The notes under the pieces: model-generated
Told to the model about the DNA's origin: nothing
Databases searched by the model: none
Seen by the model: the letters and a program-made list of their open reading frames with translations, nothing else
Assembly: GCF_001984825.2 (NCBI RefSeq)
Contig: NZ_CP043318.1
Coordinates: 1,426,001 to 1,490,000, forward strand
DNA length: 64,000 bases
Origin: Enterobacter chengduensis
GTDB lineage: Bacteria > Pseudomonadota > Gammaproteobacteria > Enterobacterales > Enterobacteriaceae
Direction: 5' to 3'
Position numbers and translations under genes: made by a program
In this document: piece after piece, positions 19,306-28,298 of the stretch
How the letters are laid out: every line of letters starts with the position of its first letter
How positions within the stretch are numbered: position 1 is the stretch's first letter

Positions 19306-21411
19306 ATGAACAACTCAGGGAAATACCTTATATGGGCAGGGCTCTCCGTTGTGGGAGCCTTTGCCCTGGGCTATATCGCCCTCAACCGGGGGGAACAGAT
19401 CAACGCGCTCTGGATCGTTGTCGCCTCCGTCTGCATTTATCTGATCGCCTACCGTTTTTATGGCCGCTATATCGCGAAGAACGTCCTCGGCGTTGACGCG
19501 ACGCGCATGACGCCTGCCGTTCGCCATAACGACGGGCTGGACTATGTGCCGACCGACAAGAAGGTGCTGTTCGGTCACCATTTTGCGGCGATTGCCGGGG
19601 CGGGCCCGCTGGTGGGACCGGTGCTGGCGGCGCAGATGGGCTACCTGCCGGGGATGATCTGGATCCTTGCGGGCGTGGTGCTGGCGGGTGCGGTGCAGGA
19701 CTTTATGGTGCTGTTCGTCTCCACCCGTCGCGACGGGCGTTCGCTGGGGGAGCTGGTGAAAGAGGAGATGGGGGCCACCGCCGGGGTGATTGCGCTGGTG
19801 GCGACCTTTATGATCATGGTGATCATCCTCGCCGTGCTGGCGATGATCGTGGTGAAAGCGCTGACCCACAGCCCGTGGGGAACGTATACCGTTGCCTTTA
19901 CCATCCCGCTGGCGCTGTTTATGGGGATCTACATTCGCTATCTGCGTCCGGGCCGCATTGGTGAAGTGTCGGTGATTGGCCTGGTATTCCTGGTGTTCGC
20001 CATTATCTCCGGCGGCTGGGTGGCGGAAAGCCCGACCTGGGCGCCGTTCTTCGACTTTACCGGCGTACAGCTGACCTGGATGCTGGTGGGCTACGGGTTC
20101 GTGGCGGCGGTGCTGCCGGTGTGGCTGCTGCTGGCCCCGCGTGATTACCTTTCCACCTTCCTGAAAATCGGCACCATCGTCGGTCTGGCGATTGGTATTC
20201 TGGTTATGCGTCCGACCCTGACCATGCCGGCGCTGACCAAATTTATCGACGGCACCGGTCCGGTCTGGACCGGCAACCTGTTCCCGTTCCTGTTTATCAC
20301 CATCGCCTGCGGGGCGGTGTCGGGCTTCCACGCGCTGATTGCCTCCGGCACCACGCCGAAGATGCTGGCGAATGAGAATCAGGCCTGCCTGATAGGCTAC
20401 GGCGGCATGCTGATGGAGTCCTTTGTCGCCATTATGGCGCTGGTCTCCGCCTGTATTATCGACCCGGGCGTCTACTTTGCGATGAACAGCCCGATGGCGG
20501 TACTGGCCCCGGCGGGCACCGTTGACGTGGTGGCATCCGCCGCGCAGGTGGTGAGCGGCTGGGGCTTTGCCATTACCCCTGAAACGCTAACGCATATCGC
20601 TAATGAGGTGGGCGAGCAGTCCATTATCTCCCGCGCGGGCGGGGCACCGACGCTGGCGGTGGGCATGGCCTATATTCTCCACGGCGCGCTGGGCGGGCTG
20701 ATGGACGTGTCGTTCTGGTATCACTTCGCCATCCTGTTTGAGGCGCTGTTTATCCTGACGGCGGTGGATGCGGGAACCCGCGCGGCGCGCTTTATGCTGC
20801 AGGACCTGCTGGGGGTCATCTCCCCGAACCTGAAGCGCACCGATTCGCTCCCGGCTAACCTGCTGGCGACGGCGCTGTGCGTGCTGGCGTGGGGCTATTT
20901 CCTGCACCAGGGCGTGGTGGATCCGCTGGGCGGCATTAACACCCTGTGGCCGCTGTTCGGTATTGCCAACCAGATGCTGGCGGGTATGGCGCTGATGCTC
21001 TGCGCGGTGGTGCTGTTCAAAATGAAGCGCCAGCGCTATGCGTGGGTGGCGCTGTTGCCTACCGCATGGCTGCTGATCTGTACCCTGACGGCGGGCTGGC
21101 AGAAAGCCTTCAGCCCGGACAACAAGGTGGGCTTCCTGGCGATTGCCAATAAGTTCCAGGCGATGATCGACAGCGGCAAGATCCCGGCGCAGTACACCGA
21201 GTCCCAGCTGTCTCAACTGGTGTTTAACAACCGTCTGGATGCCGGGCTGACCATCTTCTTTATGGTGGTGGTCGTGGTGCTGGCGTTGTATTCTCTTAAA
21301 ACCGCGCTGGCAGCATTGAAAGTGGATAAGCCAACGGCGAAAGAGACACCGTATGAGCCAATGCCTGAAAACCTGGAAGAGATTGTCACCCAGGCGAAAG
21401 GGGCGCATTAA
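19306..21411 (+). CDS. cstA: Carbon starvation protein A, peptide transporter
   Basis: A 701-residue polytopic inner-membrane protein of the CstA family, linked in E. coli to peptide uptake during carbon starvation. The conserved GHHFAAIAGAGPLVGPVLAA lies at residues ~88-107, and ASGTTPKMLANE and GANQML-like segments follow. A 279-bp intergenic region separates it from the divergent yjiH-like gene. It is followed by palindromic repeats and ybdD, its usual partner. Confidence 0.97.
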   Translation: MNNSGKYLIWAGLSVVGAFALGYIALNRGEQINALWIVVASVCIYLIAYRFYGRYIAKNVLGVDATRMTPAVRHNDGLDYVPTDKKVLFGHHFAAIAGAGPLVGPVLAAQMGYLPGMIWILAGVVLAGAVQDFMVLFVSTRRDGRSLGELVKEEMGATAGVIALVATFMIMVIILAVLAMIVVKALTHSPWGTYTVAFTIPLALFMGIYIRYLRPGRIGEVSVIGLVFLVFAIISGGWVAESPTWAPFFDFTGVQLTWMLVGYGFVAAVLPVWLLLAPRDYLSTFLKIGTIVGLAIGILVMRPTLTMPALTKFIDGTGPVWTGNLFPFLFITIACGAVSGFHALIASGTTPKMLANENQACLIGYGGMLMESFVAIMALVSACIIDPGVYFAMNSPMAVLAPAGTVDVVASAAQVVSGWGFAITPETLTHIANEVGEQSIISRAGGAPTLAVGMAYILHGALGGLMDVSFWYHFAILFEALFILTAVDAGTRAARFMLQDLLGVISPNLKRTDSLPANLLATALCVLAWGYFLHQGVVDPLGGINTLWPLFGIANQMLAGMALMLCAVVLFKMKRQRYAWVALLPTAWLLICTLTAGWQKAFSPDNKVGFLAIANKFQAMIDSGKIPAQYTESQLSQLVFNNRLDAGLTIFFMVVVVVLALYSLKTALAALKVDKPTAKETPYEPMPENLEEIVTQAKGAH

Positions 21412-21425
21412 TTTAATCAGACATA

Positions 21426-21509
21426 CCCCTCACCCCGGCCCTCTCCCCAAAGGGGAGAGGGTGTTGTAAGTTCCCTCTCCCAAAAGAGGAGAGGGCTAGG
21501 GTGAGGGGG
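21426..21509. repeat. Two intact ccctctccc palindromes in tandem
   Basis: The left palindrome (cccctcaccccggccctctcccc / aaaggggagaggg) is followed by a second (ccctctcccaaaagaggagaggg) and the trailing ctagggtgaggggga. This is the uninterrupted form of the repeat that receives all three IS481 copies in this window. It separates cstA from ybdD and may reduce read-through between them. Confidence 0.8.
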
Positions 21510-21529
21510 AAACAAACGAGAAATGACCT

Positions 21530-21727
21530 ATGTTCGACACCCTCTCTAAAGCAGGTAAGTACCTGGGCCAGGCCGCCAAAATGATGATTGGCGTGCCGGA
21601 TTACGACAACTACGTCGAGCATATGCGCGTCAACCATCCGGACCAGACGCCCATGACCTACGAAGCATTTTTCCGCGATCGTCAGGACGCCCGCTACGGC
21701 GGCAAGGGCGGGGCGAAGTGCTGTTAA
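21530..21727 (+). CDS. ybdD: YbdD/YjiX small protein
   Basis: A 65-residue YbdD-family protein, which usually follows cstA (as YjiX follows the paralogue BtsT). It has conserved [12 protein letters not shown] and [20 protein letters not shown], ending in a Cys-Cys. It is probably an accessory of the transporter. The stop codon overlaps the stop of the convergent XRE antitoxin gene (21724-21727). Confidence 0.93.
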   Translation: MFDTLSKAGKYLGQAAKMMIGVPDYDNYVEHMRVNHPDQTPMTYEAFFRDRQDARYGGKGGAKCC

Positions 21728-22128
21728 CCCTCTTTCGGTAAATAGAGGCTGATCTGCTCCTGCTTACAGCCGTAAAGCGCCGCCAGCTTTTCGCGGGTGC
21801 GCTTTTGCGGACGGGAGTCCACTGCTTCCAGCTGCGACACGGCGGACTGGGTGATGCCAAGTTTCTCCGCCACCTCCTGCTGGGACATGCCGCGCAGGAT
21901 ACGCCACGCGGCCTGCAGGCTGACGTTCTGCCAGGTCATGATGCTGCACACCTCTCCGGGCAATTCCACGTCATCCAGACTATCGTGTTCGACCTCGATA
22001 TCCTCTAGATCGTCATCGGTTTCGTCGTCAATTTCTGACATCTGTAAGAGCATACGAAAATATTCGTGATAGGGAATAACGGCGTACTGCGTTTTCCCGT
22101 TATCGTCCTTGATTAGCTGTACAGCCAT
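21724..22128 (-). CDS. XRE-family antitoxin
   Basis: A 134-residue protein. The acidic N-terminal half ([16 protein letters not shown] around residues 37-52) is followed by a C-terminal helix-turn-helix ([21 protein letters not shown]). It lies downstream of, and overlaps by 29 bp, a RelE-type toxin, the HigBA-like order of toxin first. The start [11 protein letters not shown] is chosen because upstream codons encode toxin antiframe. It is expected to neutralise the toxin and repress the operon. Confidence 0.85.
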   Translation of the reverse strand: MAVQLIKDDNGKTQYAVIPYHEYFRMLLQMSEIDDETDDDLEDIEVEHDSLDDVELPGEVCSIMTWQNVSLQAAWRILRGMSQQEVAEKLGITQSAVSQLEAVDSRPQKRTREKLAALYGCKQEQISLYLPKEG

Positions 22129-22405
22129 AGGTTGCACTCTCCTCATGCAGGTAAGTCGTTGACGTTCTGCGCTTGACGGCCAAAACATAACAATGGTTAT
22201 CGGGCTCGTCCCGAAGCGTATAGACGATGCGGTAATCGCCAACGCGTAGCCGGAAATGATCTTCTGTCGCCGATATTTTTTTGATATCGGGCCGGGGAGC
22301 TGAACGGTCATCCAGCTCAGTAAGCTTTACCTCAATGCGTCGCTGATACCGCTCGTCAATCTTTGAAAACGCTTTCTTTGCACCATTGGACCAGACAATC
22401 TTCAT
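22100..22405 (-). CDS. RelE/ParE-superfamily toxin
   Basis: A 101-residue protein starting MKIVWSNGAKKAF. The conserved RelE core is visible as DHFRLRVGDYRIVYTL (residues ~51-66), typical of ribosome-dependent mRNA interferases and relatives. It is the first gene of a two-gene type II toxin-antitoxin operon with an overlapping XRE antitoxin. The module is not part of the E. coli backbone here and suggests local acquisition. Confidence 0.85.
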   Translation of the reverse strand: MKIVWSNGAKKAFSKIDERYQRRIEVKLTELDDRSAPRPDIKKISATEDHFRLRVGDYRIVYTLRDEPDNHCYVLAVKRRTSTTYLHEESATYGCTANQGR

Positions 22406-22544
22406 CCGTACCTCCACTGTACGCCCACACAAAATATAAGGAAATAATAAGACTATTAGATAAATTCCGAATTTCTAATGGGGTACTGTAGAGCGGAGAA
22501 AAAACGCGAGAAAGCGGCAAAATGCGAACCGCCGAGGCGGCTCG

Positions 22545-22573
22545 AAAAGGCCTCTGCCGGTCGACAGAGGCTT
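22545..22573 (-). terminator. Intrinsic terminator of the SDR gene
   Basis: Read on the minus strand, a gcctctg/cagaggc stem with an 8-base loop is followed by TTTT, just after the SDR stop at 22589. Confidence 0.7.
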
Positions 22574-22588
22574 GCAGGAAAATTGCGA

Positions 22589-23332
22589 TCAGGCGTTCAG
22601 GCCGCCGTCCACGTCCAGACCGGTACCGGAGATCTGCCCGGCGGCCGGGCTGGCAAGAAACGTGACCGCCGCCGCGACGTCTTCCGGCTGACCGTAATGG
22701 CCCAAAGCAATAAGCTGACGCTGAGAGTCAGCCTGTTCCCCGTCTTCCGGGTTCATATCGCTGTTGGTCGGACCGGGATGCACCAGGTTGACGGTAATGC
22801 CGCGCGGCCCCAGATCGCGCGCCAGCCCGCGGGTAAGGGAGTTCAGGGCAGACTTGGTCATCGAATAAACGGCAATGCCCGGCTGCGCCACGCGGTTCGC
22901 CAGACAGCTCCCGATGTTGATAATGCGCCCGCCGTCGGACATATGCACCAGCGCTTCCTGAATGGCGATCACCACGCCGCGGATGTTGACGTTGATCAGG
23001 GCGTCGATGTCCGCCAGGGTCATGGACTCCAGCGGGCCGCCGCGCGCGATCCCGGCGTTATTGACCAGAATGTCCAGCCCGCCAAGGGAACGCGCCGCAT
23101 GGGTGACGGCATCCTGTATCGCCTGCGCGCTGGCGCTGTCGGCCTGCACGGCTTCGCCGTGGCGTCCCAGCGCCTTTATCTCATCGGCGACCGCCTGGGC
23201 TTTATCGGCAGATTTTTCATACGTAATAATCACATCCGCACCGGCGCGCGCCAGCGACAGCGCGATAGCCCGACCCAACCCGCGGCTGGCGCCGGTAACA
23301 AGCGCCTTTTTACCTGTTAAATCGATCTGCAT
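22589..23332 (-). CDS. SDR-family oxidoreductase
   Basis: A 247-residue classical short-chain dehydrogenase/reductase. It has cofactor motif TGASRGLG (residues 14-21), NNAG in LVNNAGIARGG, Ser in NIGSCLANR, catalytic YSMTK, and HPGPTNSDM after it. The basic residue after beta-2 and the TYEKSADKAQ segment hint at NADP preference, but this is weak. The substrate is unknown. It is monocistronic between the TA pair and hcxA with its own terminator. Confidence 0.9.
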   Translation of the reverse strand: MQIDLTGKKALVTGASRGLGRAIALSLARAGADVIITYEKSADKAQAVADEIKALGRHGEAVQADSASAQAIQDAVTHAARSLGGLDILVNNAGIARGGPLESMTLADIDALINVNIRGVVIAIQEALVHMSDGGRIINIGSCLANRVAQPGIAVYSMTKSALNSLTRGLARDLGPRGITVNLVHPGPTNSDMNPEDGEQADSQRQLIALGHYGQPEDVAAAVTFLASPAAGQISGTGLDVDGGLNA

Positions 23333-23388
23333 GATGACCTCGTGACGAGAGTGGTAAGAATCATCATTAGGTATAGACGGTCAGGCGA

Positions 23389-24477
23389 TTAACGGCTGAA
23401 GGATTCCACTTTCTCAAACGCGGCGCGCAGAACCTCAGGCGTTAACGCAACGGGTAAATAGTGAATCGACTCCACCGGGCGCAGGGTGTGGGCAATCACC
23501 TTATCCAGCTCGTCACGGCTGTTAATGTCGACGTCCAGCTCGCGAAGCGTGGTCGGCAGGTTAAAGCGCCGGTACGCCGCCACCAGCTGCGCCAGCACGT
23601 CGTCCTGGCCGAGCAGGGCGCTCTGCACCAGAATGCCGTAGGCCACCTTGGTGCCGTGCAGGTATTTTTCCGTCTGCGGCAGCACGGTTAAACCGTTGTG
23701 CACCGCATGCGCCGCCGCCACGCGGGTATAGCGCTCGCCCATACCGCCGACCATCCCGCCGCCGGCGATAATCGCGTCCACCACGTCCCGGAACGCCTGC
23801 GTCAGCTCGCCGCGCTGCTGGTCGGCCAGCGCCTCCTCGCTGCGCTCAAGCAGCACGTCGCGGATCGCCAGCGCGCCGTTGATGCCCAGCCGCACGGTCA
23901 GCGGCAGGTTTTCGGGCTGCGGAGCAAGCACTACCGCTTCGTACCACTTCGCCAGCGTATCGCCGATGCCCGCCAGCAGATATTCCGCCGGGGCGTTAAG
24001 GACGATCTGCGGCTCCACCAGCACCAGGAAGTTGGCGTCGTCGAAGATCTCAAACTGCAGCGCCTGGCCTTCATCGTTGTACCAGACGGAGAGCGGAGTC
24101 CACGCCGCGCAGGTGGCGGCAATGGTGGGGATGCCCACGAACGGCACCCCTAAGCGGCGCGCCACGGCCTTGACGGTATCCATCACCGCGCCGCCGCCGA
24201 CGCCAATCACCACGCTGGCGTCGCCGCCGGATTCATTCACCAGATGGCTGACGTCGCGCTCGCTGCAGTGGCCCTTAAACAGCAGGCGTTTCGCCCCCGG
24301 CGCGTTAAAGCTCTCCGGCAGGTAAGGTCGCGCGGCGTCGATGGCGCGTTCGCCGTAGATCCACACCGCCCGGGACAGCTGTTCCGGGGTAAAGAAGTCA
24401 TTCAGATGCGCAAGGCTTCCGGAATGGGAGAAGTAGTTCGCCGGGCCGGGCACGACGCGGATATCGGTGTTGCTCAT
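23389..24477 (-). CDS. hcxA: Hydroxycarboxylate dehydrogenase A (YbdH)
   Basis: A 362-residue iron-containing/glycerol-dehydrogenase-type enzyme, the same length as E. coli YbdH (HcxA), which reduces 2-oxo acids with NADPH. The cofactor loop is VIGVGGGAVMDTVKA (~residue 90), and metal ligands are expected from AGIGDTLAKWYEA, AAHAVHNGL and LHGTKVAYG. The start MSNTDIRVVPG is chosen because it matches E. coli; an upstream ATG at 24525 overlaps a possible MetJ array. E. coli has ybdL next, but here the salvage island intervenes. Confidence 0.95.
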   Translation of the reverse strand: MSNTDIRVVPGPANYFSHSGSLAHLNDFFTPEQLSRAVWIYGERAIDAARPYLPESFNAPGAKRLLFKGHCSERDVSHLVNESGGDASVVIGVGGGAVMDTVKAVARRLGVPFVGIPTIAATCAAWTPLSVWYNDEGQALQFEIFDDANFLVLVEPQIVLNAPAEYLLAGIGDTLAKWYEAVVLAPQPENLPLTVRLGINGALAIRDVLLERSEEALADQQRGELTQAFRDVVDAIIAGGGMVGGMGERYTRVAAAHAVHNGLTVLPQTEKYLHGTKVAYGILVQSALLGQDDVLAQLVAAYRRFNLPTTLRELDVDINSRDELDKVIAHTLRPVESIHYLPVALTPEVLRAAFEKVESFSR

Positions 24478-24511
24478 GGTGTTGTCCTTTTTAGGCTGCG
24501 CTAACCCGATG

Positions 24512-24535
24512 TTATGTCTGGACATCCGGATGGCT
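24512..24535. promoter_or_regulatory. Possible degenerate MetJ box array
   Basis: Three consecutive 8-mers, ttatgtct then ggacatcc then ggatggct, each match AGACGTCT at 5 of 8 positions. They lie between hcxA and the divergent ABC transporter operon. This is weaker than the arrays at 32120 and 38251; the call rests on phase and location. Confidence 0.4.
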
Positions 24536-24590
24536 AATAATATTTCGCTTTAACTTATGCCTTTTCCGTCGTTGTCAGTCAACCGGAGCT

Positions 24591-26138
24591 GTGAAAAATT
24601 CGATAAATCAGAAGAGTAATGAAGGATTTACGCGGATGGTTTCCAGTCGCCTTGAGATGCGCGGTATCAGCCTGGCCTTTTCCGGCTTTCAGGCGCTGTC
24701 GCGCGTCAATTTTACCTTAGCCGGCGGATCGGTACACGCGCTGACCGGCGCCAACGGCGCGGGGAAATCGACGCTGATGGCGGTGCTGTGCGGCACGCAC
24801 GACCACTATGAGGGTGAGATCAGCATTAACAACCAGCCCGTGACGATCCGTGAACCGCTTGACGCCAAACGGCTGGGGATCCACCTGGTGCAGCAGGAGG
24901 TGGACGTGGCGCTGATCCCGGGGTTAAGCATCGCCGAGAACATCATGCTCGACCAGCTGGCGCAGCCGGGGCACCGCTTCAGCTGGCGCGCGATCCGCCA
25001 GCAGGCGAGACGGGCGCTGGCCCAGCTGGATGTCGCTCTGGACGTGCGCCGCTCCATCGACGGCTGCACGCTTGCCGAAAAGCAGCAGATTTTGCTGGCG
25101 CGGGCGCTGTCACACCACTGCCGTTTTTTGATTCTTGATGAGCCCACCGCGCCGCTGGACGCGCACGAGAGCGAGCGCCTGTTTGCGGTCGTAAGACGCT
25201 TAAAGCAGCAGGGCATCGGCGTGGTGTTTATCTCCCACCGCATTCACGAGCTGAAGGCCATCTGCGACACCCTGACGGTGCTGCGCGACGGCAAGCTGAT
25301 CGAGTCCGGCCCAATGGCCGATCTCAGCGGCGAAGCGATCGTCGAGAAGATGCTCGGCCACGTGCTGAGCGATATCTATCCGCCCGCGCGGCCGCCGCAT
25401 AGCGAAGAGACGCTGCTGCGGGTGGAGGGGCTGCACGACGACGCGCTGCTGAAGGATATCTCCCTGCACCTGCGCAAGGGTGAAATCCTCGGCGTTGCCG
25501 GGCTGGCGGGGGCGGGGAAAACCGAACTCTGCAAGGCGCTGTTTGGCGCCAGCAAAAGCCGCGTGGCGCGCGGTGAGTTGAATCAACAGCCCTGGCAACC
25601 GCGCGACCCGGCCGACTCGGTGCAGCGCGGTCTGGCGCTGGTGCCGGAGGAGCGGCGAAAAGAGGGCATTTTTATCGACGAGCCGGTGAGCATGAACCTC
25701 GCCGTGACGGCGGATAACAGCTTTTCGCGCTGGAGCCTTTTCGGCCATCGTCAGGCGTGGCGCTGGGCGGAAGAGGTGATTGCTCGCGTCGGCGTGCGCG
25801 CGCGTGGGCCGGGGCAGGTGCTGCGGCGTCTGTCCGGCGGCAACCAGCAGAAGGTCGCCATCGGCAAGTGGCTGCGCAATGAGGCCAGCGTGCTGATTTT
25901 CGACGAGCCGACCAAGGGCGTCGACGTTAAGGCCAAAACCGAACTGTTCCAGCTGATTGACGGCCTGGCGCGCGAGGGCAAAGGGGTGATTTACGCCTCG
26001 GGCGAATTTGCTGAACTGGTGGGATTGTGCGACCGCATCTGCGTGCTGTGGGACGGCCGCATCGTGGCGGAAATCGCCGGGGCCGAGGCCCGTGAAGAGA
26101 CACTACTTTATTATTCAACCGGAGGAACGGCGTCGTGA
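24591..26138 (+). CDS. CUT2-type sugar ABC transporter ATP-binding protein
   Basis: A 515-residue double-ATPase of the RbsA/XylG type. The first half has Walker A GANGAGKST and Walker B FLILDEPTAPLD, but its signature region reads GCTLAEKQQILLARAL instead of a clear LSxGQ. The second half has GLAGAGKTE, LSGGNQQKVAIGKWL and VLIFDEPTKGVD. The GTG start at 24591 has GGAG at good spacing; ATG 24636 is an alternative. It overlaps the permease gene by 4 bp. Location inside the methionine-salvage island and a possible MetJ array suggest methylthioribose as substrate, an inference only. Confidence 0.9.
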   Translation: MKNSINQKSNEGFTRMVSSRLEMRGISLAFSGFQALSRVNFTLAGGSVHALTGANGAGKSTLMAVLCGTHDHYEGEISINNQPVTIREPLDAKRLGIHLVQQEVDVALIPGLSIAENIMLDQLAQPGHRFSWRAIRQQARRALAQLDVALDVRRSIDGCTLAEKQQILLARALSHHCRFLILDEPTAPLDAHESERLFAVVRRLKQQGIGVVFISHRIHELKAICDTLTVLRDGKLIESGPMADLSGEAIVEKMLGHVLSDIYPPARPPHSEETLLRVEGLHDDALLKDISLHLRKGEILGVAGLAGAGKTELCKALFGASKSRVARGELNQQPWQPRDPADSVQRGLALVPEERRKEGIFIDEPVSMNLAVTADNSFSRWSLFGHRQAWRWAEEVIARVGVRARGPGQVLRRLSGGNQQKVAIGKWLRNEASVLIFDEPTKGVDVKAKTELFQLIDGLAREGKGVIYASGEFAELVGLCDRICVLWDGRIVAEIAGAEAREETLLYYSTGGTAS

Positions 26139-27130
26139 GCAAGGCCCTTTCAGTAAACGCGGCGGCGTCGGGCCGTCAGCAGATTTTCGATTTTCTCTAC
26201 AGGTGGGGCATGCTGTTGACCGTCGTCGCGCTGGTGGCCGTCTTTGGCCTGGCGTCGGACAGCTTCCTCGATCCGAACAACATCATCAACATTTTGCGCT
26301 CGATTGCCATCGTGACGGTGATAGCCATTGGCGTATCGATTTCGCTGACCGTCGGCGGGTTCGATCTCTCCGTGGGATCGACCGCCTCGCTGGCGAACGC
26401 GCTGGTGATTTCACTTTTCGTCTGGCACGGCTTCGGCACCACCGAGTCGATTCTGATTACCCTCGCGCTCTGCACGCTGGTGGGGCTGTTTAACGCCTTC
26501 CTGATCGTCATCCTGCGCATTCCGGACATGCTCGCGACGCTGGCCAGCCTGTTTGTGATCCAGGGCGTGGCGATGACCTACAGCTACGGCGGGTCGATTA
26601 CCGAGAACATGGTGCTGCCGAGCGGCGACATGGCGGAAGGGACGATTCCGGCGGCGTTCAGCCTGCTGGGGCAGGTGCCGACCATCGTAATCGTGATGCT
26701 GGTGGTGACCGTGCTGGCGCAGCTGGGGCTCTCTTTGACCACTCACGGACGCCGCATGTACGCCATTGGCGGTAACCCCGAGGCCGCGCGTCTCTCCGGC
26801 ATACGCACCACGCGCTACAAGGTGGCGGCCTACGTGATCGCCTCCCTGCTGGCGGGGCTGGGCGGCATTCTGCTGGCCTCGCGTATCGGTTCGTCGCAGG
26901 TGAACGCGGGCGGCGGCTACCTGATGGACGCGGTGGCGGCGGCGTGGATCGGCTTCTCGCTGGCCGGATCCGGCAAGCCGAACGCGCTGGGCACCCTGGT
27001 CGGGGCGGTGATTCTCGGCGTGCTGTCGAACGGGCTGGTGATGCTCTCCGTGCCGTATTACGCCATGGACATTATAAAAGGGCTGGTGCTCGCGGTAGCG
27101 CTGGCGATTACCTACATACAAAAACGCTGA
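26135..27130 (+). CDS. CUT2-type sugar ABC transporter permease
   Basis: A 331-residue RbsC-type permease with about ten hydrophobic segments, the family motif GGFDLSVGSTASLANAL (~residue 72) and GGNPEAARLSGI in the cytoplasmic loop. One permease gene implies a homodimeric channel. It is translationally coupled to the ATPase gene and followed 20 bp later by the binding protein. Confidence 0.92.
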   Translation: MSKALSVNAAASGRQQIFDFLYRWGMLLTVVALVAVFGLASDSFLDPNNIINILRSIAIVTVIAIGVSISLTVGGFDLSVGSTASLANALVISLFVWHGFGTTESILITLALCTLVGLFNAFLIVILRIPDMLATLASLFVIQGVAMTYSYGGSITENMVLPSGDMAEGTIPAAFSLLGQVPTIVIVMLVVTVLAQLGLSLTTHGRRMYAIGGNPEAARLSGIRTTRYKVAAYVIASLLAGLGGILLASRIGSSQVNAGGGYLMDAVAAAWIGFSLAGSGKPNALGTLVGAVILGVLSNGLVMLSVPYYAMDIIKGLVLAVALAITYIQKR

Positions 27131-27150
27131 CAACACAACGGGATAAAAAA

Positions 27151-28215
27151 ATGAATAAGATTGCTCTCTCTTTGGTGGCACTTGGGTTATTCACCGCTCT
27201 GCCTGGCTTCGCGGCCACGCCCGCGCCGCTTCCGGCGGCCATTGCCAACCATGACGGCCCAATTCGCATCGCGGTGATCCGCAACCTCGGCTCAGACGAC
27301 AACACCACGCAGTTTATTGCCGGGGCCATTCAGGAAGGTAAGAAGCTTGGCTTTAAGGTCAGCACCTTTTTAAGCAACGGGGACGACGCCAAATTCCAGG
27401 ACTTCGTGAACCAAGCCATCAGCCAGAAGTACGACGGGATTATCCTTTCTCAGGGCCGCGATCCGTACTCCACCGCGCTGGTGAAGAAGGCGGTGGATGC
27501 CGGGATTAAGGTCGCCGTGTTTGATACCGCCGTGAGCGGCGAGATCCCGGGCGTGACCGTCACCCAGCAGGACGATGCCTCCCTGACGAACCTCTCCTTC
27601 GGCCAGCTGGCGAAAGATTTCAACGGCAAGGCCAATATCGTCAAGCTGTGGGTAGCGGGGTTCCCGCCGATGGAGCGTCGTCAGGCGGCGTACAAAGCGC
27701 TGCAAAATCAGTATCCGGACATCAAAGAGCTGGAGTCAATCGGCGCGGTCTCCTCTGACGTGCAGGGCGACACCGCCAACAAGGTGGGCGCGATCCTGGC
27801 GAAATACCCGAAAGGCAAAATCGACGCCATCTGGGGCACCTGGGACGCCTTCAGCCAGGGCGCGTATAAGGCGCTGAAAGAGAATGGCCGCACCGAGATC
27901 AAGCTCTACAGCATCGACATCTCTAATCAGGATCTGCAGCTGATGCGCGAGCCGGGCAGCCCGTGGAAGGTGAGCGTGGCGGTGGATCCGAAGCTGATTG
28001 GCGCGACCAACGTGCGTCTGGTGGCCAATAAGATTGCCGGAGAAGCCACGCCTGCGACCTACGATTTCAAAGCGGCCGCGATTCCCCAGGCGCTGCTGGC
28101 CGCCCAGCCGGGCCCGGTGAACGTGGCGTCGCTGGGGAAAATCATTCCGGGCTGGGGCCAGACGGAAGACTTTATCGCGCCGTGGTTTGCGACGCTGGAA
28201 GCCAGGTCAAAATAA
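27151..28215 (+). CDS. Periplasmic sugar-binding protein of the ABC transporter
   Basis: A 354-residue type I periplasmic binding protein (RbsB/peripla_BP_4 type). It starts MNKIALSLVALGLFTALPG with a signal peptide cleaved near GFAA. Sugar-binding-fold segments DGIILSQGRDPYSTALVKKA and VAVFDTAVSG are visible. The ligand is unknown; context suggests a pentose derivative such as methylthioribose. It is followed by a REP unit and then the LVIVD gene, which may be co-transcribed. Confidence 0.9.
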   Translation: MNKIALSLVALGLFTALPGFAATPAPLPAAIANHDGPIRIAVIRNLGSDDNTTQFIAGAIQEGKKLGFKVSTFLSNGDDAKFQDFVNQAISQKYDGIILSQGRDPYSTALVKKAVDAGIKVAVFDTAVSGEIPGVTVTQQDDASLTNLSFGQLAKDFNGKANIVKLWVAGFPPMERRQAAYKALQNQYPDIKELESIGAVSSDVQGDTANKVGAILAKYPKGKIDAIWGTWDAFSQGAYKALKENGRTEIKLYSIDISNQDLQLMREPGSPWKVSVAVDPKLIGATNVRLVANKIAGEATPATYDFKAAAIPQALLAAQPGPVNVASLGKIIPGWGQTEDFIAPWFATLEARSK

Positions 28216-28216
28216 T

Positions 28217-28285
28217 GCCCGGTGGCGCTTCGCTTACCGGGCCTACGGTGTTGTAGGCCGGATAAGGCGCAGCCGCCATCCGGCG
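28217..28285. repeat. REP pair (BIME-like)
   Basis: The units gcccggtggcgcttcgctta...cgggcctac and gtaggccggataaggcgcagccgccatccggc lie between the binding-protein gene and the LVIVD gene. They could stabilise the upstream mRNA or attenuate read-through. Confidence 0.8.
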
Positions 28286-28298
28286 AAAGGACTTATAC

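Noticed and set aside
22478..23320. 280-codon plus-strand frame
   Set aside because: It is antisense to the SDR gene, whose glycine and YxxxK motifs are intact.
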